Assembly: GCF_001423585.1 (NCBI RefSeq)
Contig: NZ_LMOP01000009.1
Coordinates: 173,496-237,495 of the forward strand
Direction of reading: 5' to 3'
DNA length: 64,000 bases
DNA from: Xanthomonas sp. Leaf148
GTDB taxonomy: Bacteria > Pseudomonadota > Gammaproteobacteria > Xanthomonadales > Xanthomonadaceae
A program made the translations under genes and the position numbers. Position 1 is the stretch's first letter, and every line of letters begins with the position of its first letter. This document shows, in pieces, positions 38,786 through 47,619 of the stretch. Under the pieces are notes generated by a model, which searched no databases, had not been told where the DNA came from, and was given only the letters and a program-made list of their open reading frames with translations.

Positions 38786-41700
38786 ATGAATCGGATTTAT
38801 CGCAAGGTCTGGAACAAGTCATTGGGTGTGTGGGCCGTGGCCTCGGAATTGGCCAGCGGTGACAGCACCGGAGCCGTTGCTCCAGCCTCGCTCATCGACC
38901 GCCGCCAAAGCCTGGCATTGGCCGCCGCCATCACCCTGGCGCTCGGCGGCGCCGGATTCGTCACGCCACTCCCCGCCAACGCGCAATCGGTCGAAGTCGG
39001 CCGCGGTGCCTCTGCACCTGCCGCCAAGGCGACCGCCATCGGTGCCGGCAGCACGGCCAGCGCCACCGGCGCGGTCGCTACCGGTGCCGACAGCAGCGCC
39101 AGCGGTGTGAATAGCAGCGCGATCGGACGCCAGACCAACGCCATCGGCGAAAACGCCGTGGCCATCGGCTACAACAGTTTTGTGCGCCAGGCCGCCGAAA
39201 ACGGTGTGGCGCTGGGCGCCAATGCCGGCGTCACCGGTGCCAATTCGGTGGCGCTGGGCGCAGGCTCACGTACTCACGAAGACGACGTGGTGTCGGTCGG
39301 TAGCGGTAATGGTCGCGGCGGCCCGGCAACGCGTCGCATCACCAACGTCGGTGCCGGCATCAACGCCACCGATGCGGTCAACGTGGCGCAGCTGCGCGAC
39401 GTGGCCGATGTGGCCGAAGACACTGCGCTGTTCTTCAAGGCAAGCCCGGGCGACGACAGCGTCGGCGCCTATGTCGATGGCAATAGCGCACTGGCCGCAG
39501 GCGATGCCGCCAATGCGATCGGTACCGCAACCACCGCGCTCGGCACCGGCGCCAATGCCACCGCCGAGAACGCGACGGCCGTGGGCGCCAATGCACTGGC
39601 CTCCGGCCAGAACAGCGCAGCGTTCGGCCATAACGCGCAGGCCAATGGCCCGGCCAGCGTGGCTGTGGGCGGCGCTGCGGTCAACGAAGATGGCCAGCCG
39701 TTGATCACCAATGGCGGTGTGCCGGTCACCACCGGTGCCACCAGCGCCGGCGTTGGCGGAACGGCGGTCGGCGCCAGCGCCAATGCCGACGGTTTCGCGG
39801 CGTCCTCGTTCGGCGTCGGCGCGTATGCCGCCGGTGCGCAGGCATCGGCATTCGGTGCAGTGGCCAACGCCGGTGGCGATTACGCCACTGCCGTCGGCAC
39901 CCAGACCAGCGCCAGCGGCACCAGCAGCACGGCTGTGGGCGGCCCGGTGGATCTGATTCCCGGACTGGGCTTCTTCGTGCAGACCCAGGCCAGCGGCGAA
40001 GCGTCCACTGCGCTCGGCGCCGGTGCGATCGCATCGGGCACCTACACCACCGCTGTCGGCACGTTGAGCGAGGCGTCGGGCACCGAAGCCACGGCAGTGG
40101 GTTACTTCGCCTACGCACCGGGCGAAGGCGCAACCGCGGTCGGTCCTGAATCCTGGGCCAGCGGTGAGCTGAGCACGGCGCTGGGCTACTACAGCACCGC
40201 ACGCGGCGCCAACTCGGTGGCGCTGGGCGCCAATTCGGTCGCCACGCGCGCCGACACCGTGTCGGTCGGCGCGGCCGGCGCAGAGCGTCAGATCACCAGC
40301 GTTGCTGCCGGTACCGAAGCCACCGATGCAGTGAATCTCGGTCAGCTCACCGCCGTCTCCGATGTCGCCTCCACCACCGCGCGCACGTTCGTCGCCACCG
40401 GTGAGGGCGCTGCAGTTGCCGAAGGCGTGGACAGCGTCGCGGCAGGGTCCAATGCATCAGCGCTTGCCGATTACAGCACTGCGCTGGGTTCCAGCAGCAT
40501 TGCATCGGACATCAACACCACTGCCGTGGGCAGCGGTGCAGTTGCGAACTTCAACAACGCCACGGCGGTGGGTTTCAACAGCATCGCCAGCGACCGTTAT
40601 GCCACTGCGCTGGGCGCAGACAGCACCGCGTCGGGCTTCTACGGCACCGCACTTGGCAGCACCAGCGTGGCCTTCGGCCGCGGTGCGACTGCGGTCGGTT
40701 TCGAAAGCATCGGCAACGGGCTTGAATCCACGGCGCTGGGGTTTGCCAGCGTGGCGTTCGGCGACACCAGCACCGCGATCGGTGCGGAAAGCACCGCGTA
40801 TGGCAGAGGCAGCGTGGCAGTTGGCATCACCTCGGCCGCAGGTGGCGATGCTTCGATTGCCATCGGCGATACCGCGTTCACCGGCGGCAATCGTGCAGTT
40901 GCGATTGGGTCGCAGGCCAATGCTTACGGCGATCGTTCGCTCGCGCTGGGTGCCAACACCTTCGTCGAAGGCACCGATAGCGTTGCGATCGGCGATGGTG
41001 CGCAAGTTGCGGTGAACAACAGCGTTGCGCTTGGCGTGAACGCTGTTGCCGATCGCGCCAACACGGTTTCCGTGGGTACCGTTGGCGGCGAACGTCAAAT
41101 CACCAATGTCGCTGCCGGTACCGAAGGCACCGATGCGGTGAATCTGGATCAGCTCAACGCAGTGGCCGGCACCGCCGAAACCACCGCGCGCCTGTATGCA
41201 GGCACCGGCGACGGCACTGCCGTCGCACAGGGCGAAGATGCAACGGCGGCCGGTTCCAATGCCACCGCCGAAGGCGACTACAGCAGCGCGTTCGGTGCCA
41301 GCAGCAATGCCACCGCGATCGGTGCAGTTGCCATCGGCAGCGGCGCCAACGCAACGGCGCAGTACGCCAATGCGGCCGGTTACAACGCAGCAGCCAGCGG
41401 CTTCGGCAGCGTGTCCAACGGCGCCTTCAGCCAGGCCAGCGGCGACTATGCCGTGGCCGTGGGTGGCGAGAGCGAAGCAGCCGGCGCGCAGAGCACCGCG
41501 CTCGGTGCAGCGGCAGGCGCCTATGGCGATGGCTCGCTGGCGGTTGGTGCGCTGAGCGAGGCACAGGGCAGCGAATCCACCGCGATGGGTTACTTCGCCA
41601 GCGCCAGCGGCGAATCGGCCACGGCAATTGGCGCAGAAAGCGTCGCCGATGGCACCACCGCCGCAGCACTGGGCTTCGGCGCACAGGCGACGGCCAATTA

Positions 41701-44700
41701 CGCCACCGCCGTCGGTGGGTATTCCACCGCGAGCGGTTTCAACAGCACCGCCTTGGGTAACTTCAGCACCGCCAGCGGCTCCAACACGGTCGCCGTGGGC
41801 AGCGATGCCACCGCCACTGGCGCCTACAGCGTTGCAGCCGGCCAGGGCAGTGTGGCCAGCGGTTACAACAGCGTGTCGGTCGGCGGCGCCTTGCTCGGCC
41901 TGTTGCCGACCGAAGCTTCCGGCGATTTCTCCACCGCCGTGGGTGGTGCTGCATGGGCACCGGGCCTCAACAGCACCGCGCTGGGTAACTTTGCCGAATC
42001 CACCGGCGAAAGCAGCGTGGCATTGGGCGCCGATTCGGTGGCCGATCGCGACTTTGCGGTGTCCGTCGGCAGCGCCGGCAACGAGCGTCAGATCACCAAC
42101 GTGGCGGCCGGCACCCAGGGCACCGATGCGGTGAATCTGGATCAGCTCAATGCGGTTGCCGAAGCCGGTGCAACCACCAGCAAGTACTTCCAGGCCAGCG
42201 GCAGCGACGACAGCGATGCCGGTGCGTACGTCGCAGGCGATAACGCATTGGCTGCAGGCGAGGGCGCCAACGCCACCGCCAACGGCACCACTGCATTGGG
42301 CGCAGGTGCACAGGCAGTGGCCGATGCGGCCACCGCAGTCGGCTTGAATGCGCTGGCGAGCGGCACCAGTGCCGCAGCGGTCGGCAGCAACGCGCAGGCG
42401 TTGGCCGAAAACAGCAGCGCATTCGGCAGCAATGCACAGGCCAGCGCTATCGGCGCCACCGCAAATGGCGCTGGCGCGCAGGCAAGCTCCACCTACACCA
42501 CCGCGCTCGGCAGCGAGGCAGTGGCATCGGACAACCAGGCCACCGCTGCGGGCTTCCGCAGCGCGGCGTCCAACGTCGGCAGCGCGGCATTTGGCGGCTA
42601 CAGCGAATCCAGCGGCCGGCTGTCGTCGGCACTGGGTTACGGCGCGGTGGCGTCCAGCGATTACAGCACCGCCGTTGGTGCTGCATCGCTGGCCTCCGGC
42701 GCCAGCGCGGTGGCCGTGGGTGAGTTCAGCGAAGCCACCGGCGACGAAAGCGTTGCGGTCGGTGGCAGCACGTTCTTCGGCTTCATCCCGGCGCGTGCCT
42801 CGGGAACCGGCGCGGCCGCCTTCGGTGCGGGTGCGTGGGCAACCGCGGACTACACCACCGCGATCGGCTGGAACTCGTATGCGGACGGCACCAATGCCAC
42901 CGCGTTGGGCCAAAGCGCTGCGGCGTTGGCCAACAACACGCTGGCACTGGGTGGCAACAGCCGCGCCGATGCGGTCGGCGCCAGCGTGATCGGCGTGGAT
43001 GCATCGGCTACCGGCATCAACAGCACCGGTGTCGGTCGTCAGGTCAATGTGATCGGCGAAAACGCGGTCTCGGTGGGCTACAACTCGTTCGTCCGCCAGA
43101 GCGCGGTCAACGGTGTGGCGCTGGGTGCCAACGCCGGCGCAACCGGTGCCGATTCGGTGGCATTAGGCTCGGGTTCGCGCACCTATGAAGCCGACACGGT
43201 GTCGATCGGCAGCGGCAATGGCCGCGGTGGTCCGGCGACGCGTCGCATCGTCAATGTCAGCGATGGCCAGACCGCGACCGATGCGGTCAACAAGGGTCAG
43301 CTGGATGCGGTGTCGGCCGATGTGCAGAACACCAGCAGCAAGTTCAAGACCACCGGCGATACAGTGGCCACCGCAACCGGCGAGCGCAGCACGGCTGCCG
43401 GCTCCGGTGCTGTTGCCACGGGTGCACGCAGTGTTGCCATCGCTTCCGGCAGCAGCGCGTCGGCGACCGGTGCAAGCGCGATGGGTGTGGACAGCAGCGC
43501 CAGCGGCGTGAACAGCACCGCGATGGGCCGTCAGACCAATTCCATCGGCGAAAATGGTGTGGCGCTGGGCTACAACTCCTTCGTGCGCGAAAGCGGCAGC
43601 AATGCGGTGGCCCTGGGTGCGAATGCCGGTGCCAGCGGTGCCGATTCGGTCGCCTTGGGCTCGGGCTCGCGCACCTACGACGCCAATACGGTGTCGGTGG
43701 GTAGCGGCAATGGTCGCGGTGGTCCGGCAACGCGTCGCATCGTCAACGTCAGCGACGGCCAGACCTCCAGCGATGCGGTCAACAAGGGGCAGCTGGATGC
43801 ATTGGCGGCCGATGTGCAGACCACCAGCGGCATGGTCAAGACCACCGGCGCCGGCGTAGCCGTGGCAACCGGTGATCGCGCGACCGCCGCAGGTGCGGGT
43901 GCCACTGCCAGTGGTGCACGCAGTGTCGCCATTGCTTCCGGCAGCAGCGCCACCGGCACTGGTGCCAGTGCGGTAGGCGTGGACAGCAGCGCCAGTGGCA
44001 TGAACAGCACTGCGATGGGTCAACAGACCAATGCCATTGGCGAGAAGAGCGTGGCGCTGGGCTACAACTCTTTCGTCCGCCAGAGTGCGGTCAACAGCGT
44101 GGCGTTGGGTGCCAATGCCGGTGCAACCGGCGCCGATTCGGTGGCGTTGGGCTCGGGTTCGCGCACCTACGAGGCCAATACGGTGTCGGTGGGTAGCGGC
44201 AATGGCCGCGGTGGTCCGGCAACGCGTCGCATCGTCAACGTGGGCGCCGGCGCGATTGCCGATGCCAGCACCGATGCCATCAACGGCGGTCAGTTGTTCC
44301 AGTCGCTCAGCAATGCCGCCAGCTTCCTTGGTGGCGGTGCGGCGATCGGCGCGCAAGGCGTCTTCGTTGCGCCGACCTACGTGATTCAAGGCGCCAGCTA
44401 CAACAACGTGGGCGCGGCATTGACCGCGCTGGACACCAAGGTCACCCAACTGGATGCACGTGGTGGCACTGCGGTTGCCAGCACCACGGCATCGCTGCGG
44501 ACCGCCACGGTGCCGGCTGTCGCTGCACCTGCTGCTAGCGATGCGGCAAGCAACGTCAGCACCGCCACTGCGACTGCCGGCGTGCAAGGCACGCCGACGG
44601 CAGCGGTGGTCGGCAGCATCACCCCGGCGGCAACCTCGACGGCGGTGGGCACGGCGGCAGTGGCTAACCACGTCACCGGCACGGCGATTGGCGGCAGCGC

Positions 44701-45373
44701 TTACGCGCACGGCCCCAACGACACCGCCATCGGCAGCAATGCGCGCGTCAATGCCGACGGCAGTACGGCGGTCGGCGCCAACACGCAGATTGCAGCGGTG
44801 GCCACCAATGCGGTGGCGATGGGCGAGGGCGCGCAGGTCAGCGCCGCATCCGGTACCGCTATCGGCCAGGGCGCACGTGCCAGTGCACAGGGTGCGGTCG
44901 CGTTGGGTCAGGGCTCGATCGCCGACCGCGCCAACACGGTGTCGGTGGGCAGTGTCGGCGGCGAGCGGCAGGTGGCCAATGTGGCGGCCGGTACGCGCGC
45001 CACCGATGCGGTGAACAAGGGCCAGTTGGATGGCGGTATTGCTACGGCCAACAGCTACACCGACAGCCGCTACAGCGCGATGGCCGACAGCTTCGAAAGC
45101 TATCAGGGCGATATCGAAGACCGTCTGCGTCGGCAGAACCGTCGCCTGGATCGTCAGGGCGCGATGAGCTCGGCAATGTTGAACATGTCTGCCAGCGTGG
45201 CCGGTATCGCCTCGCAGAACCGCGTCGGTGCCGGCGTCGGTTTCCAGAACGGCGAGTCTGCGTTGTCGGTGGGCTACCAGCGTGCGATCAGCCCGCGCGC
45301 CACGTTGACCGTGGGCGGTGCGTTGAGCGGCGATGACAGCTCGATCGGCGTGGGTGCCGGTTTCGGCTGGTAA
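38786..45373 (+). CDS. Trimeric autotransporter adhesin, YadA/XadA type
   Basis: A 2195-residue type Vc secreted adhesin. The first ~25 residues (MNRIYRKVWNKSLGVWAVAS) are the extended signal peptide region, with cleavage expected after PANAQ near residue 67. Nearly all the rest is head repeats of the left-handed beta-roll type (AxGxxAxAxGxxSxAxG), broken by neck/stalk connectors (ERQITNVAAGTEATDAVNLGQL). The last ~100 residues form a coiled stalk (GDIEDRLRRQNRRLDRQ) and the YadA beta-barrel anchor ending VGAGFGW. Three 164-residue blocks near the C-terminus are close copies. Xanthomonas XadA/XadB proteins act in leaf attachment and biofilm; I cannot tell which of these names applies. The subtilase and xps operon follow on the same strand. 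Confidence 0.93.
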   Translation: MNRIYRKVWNKSLGVWAVASELASGDSTGAVAPASLIDRRQSLALAAAITLALGGAGFVTPLPANAQSVEVGRGASAPAAKATAIGAGSTASATGAVATGADSSASGVNSSAIGRQTNAIGENAVAIGYNSFVRQAAENGVALGANAGVTGANSVALGAGSRTHEDDVVSVGSGNGRGGPATRRITNVGAGINATDAVNVAQLRDVADVAEDTALFFKASPGDDSVGAYVDGNSALAAGDAANAIGTATTALGTGANATAENATAVGANALASGQNSAAFGHNAQANGPASVAVGGAAVNEDGQPLITNGGVPVTTGATSAGVGGTAVGASANADGFAASSFGVGAYAAGAQASAFGAVANAGGDYATAVGTQTSASGTSSTAVGGPVDLIPGLGFFVQTQASGEASTALGAGAIASGTYTTAVGTLSEASGTEATAVGYFAYAPGEGATAVGPESWASGELSTALGYYSTARGANSVALGANSVATRADTVSVGAAGAERQITSVAAGTEATDAVNLGQLTAVSDVASTTARTFVATGEGAAVAEGVDSVAAGSNASALADYSTALGSSSIASDINTTAVGSGAVANFNNATAVGFNSIASDRYATALGADSTASGFYGTALGSTSVAFGRGATAVGFESIGNGLESTALGFASVAFGDTSTAIGAESTAYGRGSVAVGITSAAGGDASIAIGDTAFTGGNRAVAIGSQANAYGDRSLALGANTFVEGTDSVAIGDGAQVAVNNSVALGVNAVADRANTVSVGTVGGERQITNVAAGTEGTDAVNLDQLNAVAGTAETTARLYAGTGDGTAVAQGEDATAAGSNATAEGDYSSAFGASSNATAIGAVAIGSGANATAQYANAAGYNAAASGFGSVSNGAFSQASGDYAVAVGGESEAAGAQSTALGAAAGAYGDGSLAVGALSEAQGSESTAMGYFASASGESATAIGAESVADGTTAAALGFGAQATANYATAVGGYSTASGFNSTALGNFSTASGSNTVAVGSDATATGAYSVAAGQGSVASGYNSVSVGGALLGLLPTEASGDFSTAVGGAAWAPGLNSTALGNFAESTGESSVALGADSVADRDFAVSVGSAGNERQITNVAAGTQGTDAVNLDQLNAVAEAGATTSKYFQASGSDDSDAGAYVAGDNALAAGEGANATANGTTALGAGAQAVADAATAVGLNALASGTSAAAVGSNAQALAENSSAFGSNAQASAIGATANGAGAQASSTYTTALGSEAVASDNQATAAGFRSAASNVGSAAFGGYSESSGRLSSALGYGAVASSDYSTAVGAASLASGASAVAVGEFSEATGDESVAVGGSTFFGFIPARASGTGAAAFGAGAWATADYTTAIGWNSYADGTNATALGQSAAALANNTLALGGNSRADAVGASVIGVDASATGINSTGVGRQVNVIGENAVSVGYNSFVRQSAVNGVALGANAGATGADSVALGSGSRTYEADTVSIGSGNGRGGPATRRIVNVSDGQTATDAVNKGQLDAVSADVQNTSSKFKTTGDTVATATGERSTAAGSGAVATGARSVAIASGSSASATGASAMGVDSSASGVNSTAMGRQTNSIGENGVALGYNSFVRESGSNAVALGANAGASGADSVALGSGSRTYDANTVSVGSGNGRGGPATRRIVNVSDGQTSSDAVNKGQLDALAADVQTTSGMVKTTGAGVAVATGDRATAAGAGATASGARSVAIASGSSATGTGASAVGVDSSASGMNSTAMGQQTNAIGEKSVALGYNSFVRQSAVNSVALGANAGATGADSVALGSGSRTYEANTVSVGSGNGRGGPATRRIVNVGAGAIADASTDAINGGQLFQSLSNAASFLGGGAAIGAQGVFVAPTYVIQGASYNNVGAALTALDTKVTQLDARGGTAVASTTASLRTATVPAVAAPAASDAASNVSTATATAGVQGTPTAAVVGSITPAATSTAVGTAAVANHVTGTAIGGSAYAHGPNDTAIGSNARVNADGSTAVGANTQIAAVATNAVAMGEGAQVSAASGTAIGQGARASAQGAVALGQGSIADRANTVSVGSVGGERQVANVAAGTRATDAVNKGQLDGGIATANSYTDSRYSAMADSFESYQGDIEDRLRRQNRRLDRQGAMSSAMLNMSASVAGIASQNRVGAGVGFQNGESALSVGYQRAISPRATLTVGGALSGDDSSIGVGAGFGW
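43011..44270 (+). repeat. Intragenic 492 bp repeats in the adhesin gene
   Basis: The block beginning GTGTCG and continuing GGCAATGG(C/T)CGCGGTGGTCC occurs at 43199, 43691 and 44183, an exact period of 492 bases (164 codons). A related copy near 39295 has diverged. Each block encodes a head segment plus a neck (ATRRIVNVSDGQT). Confidence 0.85.
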
Positions 45374-45606
45374 CCCTCAGCAACAGCGTACGCAGTTGCA
45401 TCAAACGCGGTGGCGCCGATGTGCGCCGCCGCGGTAAGGCCTGAGGGGGCGGGCAAGGACCGTGGCTAGGCCAGCCAACGGATTCGCATGGAGTGATGGC
45501 CGTACCAGGAGCGATCGATCAACTGCCGCAGGCCGGCTCACGGCTGCGCGGCGTTGTCGACCCCGTTCCAAGCCTGATTCACGAAAAACACGAAGAGGAT
45601 TTCACC

Positions 45607-47490
45607 GTGATCGACAAGACCTTCCGCCTCACCCCGCTGACCGGCGCCATCCTGATGATGGCCCTTGGTGCATCCGGCACCCTGGCAGCCGCACCGAAAC
45701 TGCTGGTCAAGGAACCGACCCAGTCCGCTTCGGCCGGCGCCCAATTCAGTAGCCGCCTGATCGTGCGCTACAAGGACAACAGTGCCGCTGCGACCGATCG
45801 CAGCAGCAAGCTCAATGCCGTGCAGGCCGCTGTCGGCCGCGTCGGCGCCAGTAACGGCGCACGTAGCAGCGCAGCCGCCGCCAAGGCGACGTATGTGCGC
45901 AAGCTCGGTATCGGCTCGGACCTGATCAAGCTGTCCAGCACGTTGACCGCCGCGCAGGTGGACAAGGTGGTGGTCGAGCTGAAGAACGATCCGTCGGTGG
46001 CCGACGTGCAGATCGATCGCATGCTGCGTCCGGTCGAGATCAAGAAAAGCGTTGCCGCCACCGATGTGAGCCCGCAGCTGGTTCCCAACGACCCGCTGTA
46101 TGCGCAGTACCAGTGGCACCTGAGCAACCCCAGCGGCGGTATCAATGCGCCGGCCGCATGGGATCTGTCGCAGGGCGCCGGTGTGGTGGTGGCAGTGCTG
46201 GACACCGGCATCCTGCCGGGCCATCCCGATTTTGCCGGCAACCTGCTGCAGGGCTATGACTTCATCAGCGATGCCGAAGTCTCGCGTCGTCCGACCGATG
46301 CCCGCGTCCCCGGTGCACTGGATTACGGCGACTGGGAAGAAGCCGACAACGTCTGCTACACCGGCTCGGTGGCGCAGGAAAGCTCCTGGCACGGCACCCA
46401 TGTCTCGGGCACCGTGGCCGAAGCGACCAATAACGGCATCGGCATGGCCGGCGTCGCACCCAAGTCGTCCATCCTGCCGGTACGCGTGCTCGGCCGTTGC
46501 GGCGGTTATACCTCCGACATCGCCGACGCCATCGTGTGGGCATCCGGCGGCACGGTCGAAGGCGTCCCCGCCAACACCAACCCGGCCGAAGTGATCAACA
46601 TGAGCCTGGGCGGCGGTGGGGCCTGCGATTCGGCCACCCAGCTGGCGATCAACGGTGCGGTGGCGCGCGGCACCACTGTCGTGGTCGCTGCCGGCAATGA
46701 CGGCGATGACGCGGCCAACCATTCGCCGGCCAGCTGCAACAACACCGTCACCGTCGGTGCCACCCGCATCACCGGTGGCATCACTTACTACTCCAACTAC
46801 GGCAGCAAGGTCGATTTGTCCGGCCCGGGCGGCGGTGGCAGTGTGGACGGCAATCCGGGCGGCTATATCTGGCAGGCCGGCTACGACGGTGCGACCACGC
46901 CGACCTCGGGTAGCTATAGCTACATGGGCATGGGCGGAACCTCGATGGCGTCCCCGCATGTGGCTGGCGTCGTGGCGCTGGTGCAGAGCGCGGCGATCGG
47001 TCTGGGCGACGGCCCGCTGACCCCGGCTGCGGTCGAAGCGTTGCTCAAGCAGACCAGCCGCCGTTTCCCGGTGACCCCGCCGGCCAGCACCCCGATCGGC
47101 AGCGGCATCGTCGACGCCAAGGCCGCGCTGGAAGCAGTGTTGGTGGAGCCGTGCGATCCGGCCACCGAGTCCTGCGCACCGACCGCCGTCGCGTTGACCA
47201 ACAAGGCGCCGCTGACCGGCCTGAGCGGCACCTTCGGCAGCTCCACGCTGTACAGCTTCGAAGCCAAGGCCGGTGCGGTGCTGAGCTTCATGACCTACGG
47301 CGGTACCGGCGATGTGTCGGTGTACGTCAGCTATGAAGCCGAGCCCAGCGCCACCAGTTTCGATGCCAAGTCGACGCGTCCGGGCAACAGCGAAACCGTC
47401 CGCTTCACTGCCCCCAAGGCAGGCACGTACTACATCAAGTTGGTGGGTGCATCCGATTACGCGAAGCTGACCCTCGTTGCACGACAGTAA
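45607..47490 (+). CDS. Secreted subtilisin-like serine protease (S8) with C-terminal PPC domain
   Basis: A 627-residue preproprotease. The signal peptide (LTPLTGAILMMALGASGTLAA) is followed by an I9-like propeptide to ~residue 150. The catalytic domain has Asp in VVAVLDTGI (~199), His in SWHGTHVSGT (~262) and Ser in GTSMASPHVAGV (~446), and the last ~110 residues are a pre-peptidase C-terminal domain (VRFTAPKAGTYYIKLV). The GTG at 45607, with an AGAGGA ribosome site, is preferred over the ATG at 45493 because it begins the signal peptide. Such xanthomonad proteases are type II substrates, and xps starts 130 bases downstream. A terminator at 47510 separates the two. Confidence 0.93.
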   Translation: MIDKTFRLTPLTGAILMMALGASGTLAAAPKLLVKEPTQSASAGAQFSSRLIVRYKDNSAAATDRSSKLNAVQAAVGRVGASNGARSSAAAAKATYVRKLGIGSDLIKLSSTLTAAQVDKVVVELKNDPSVADVQIDRMLRPVEIKKSVAATDVSPQLVPNDPLYAQYQWHLSNPSGGINAPAAWDLSQGAGVVVAVLDTGILPGHPDFAGNLLQGYDFISDAEVSRRPTDARVPGALDYGDWEEADNVCYTGSVAQESSWHGTHVSGTVAEATNNGIGMAGVAPKSSILPVRVLGRCGGYTSDIADAIVWASGGTVEGVPANTNPAEVINMSLGGGGACDSATQLAINGAVARGTTVVVAAGNDGDDAANHSPASCNNTVTVGATRITGGITYYSNYGSKVDLSGPGGGGSVDGNPGGYIWQAGYDGATTPTSGSYSYMGMGGTSMASPHVAGVVALVQSAAIGLGDGPLTPAAVEALLKQTSRRFPVTPPASTPIGSGIVDAKAALEAVLVEPCDPATESCAPTAVALTNKAPLTGLSGTFGSSTLYSFEAKAGAVLSFMTYGGTGDVSVYVSYEAEPSATSFDAKSTRPGNSETVRFTAPKAGTYYIKLVGASDYAKLTLVARQ

Positions 47491-47509
47491 GTGCTGAAAT
47501 AGTGTGACC

Positions 47510-47544
47510 AATGCCCCCGGCTAATCACCGGGGGCATTGTTTTT
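47510..47544 (+). terminator. Rho-independent terminator after the subtilase
   Basis: A perfect 11-base stem AATGCCCCCGG / CCGGGGGCATT with a seven-base loop and a GTTTTT tail, starting 20 bases after the protease stop. xpsE therefore needs its own promoter within the following ~75 bases or some read-through. Confidence 0.93.
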
Positions 47545-47619
47545 CAGGACGATTCAGATGCGTGCGGTTGATCGTCGCGGCAAACTGCTACAGTCGGCGC
47601 CGAACCAGTGGAGACGAGT

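Noticed and set aside
40457-42913. 818-codon minus-strand frame in the adhesin gene
   Set aside because: A by-product of the repetitive GC-rich adhesin coding sequence; the translation is Cys/Arg/Gly-rich noise.
45493-45606. N-terminal extension of the subtilase from the ATG at 45493
   Set aside because: It would put ~38 polar residues before the signal peptide; the GTG at 45607 has an AGAGGA site and begins the signal peptide directly.
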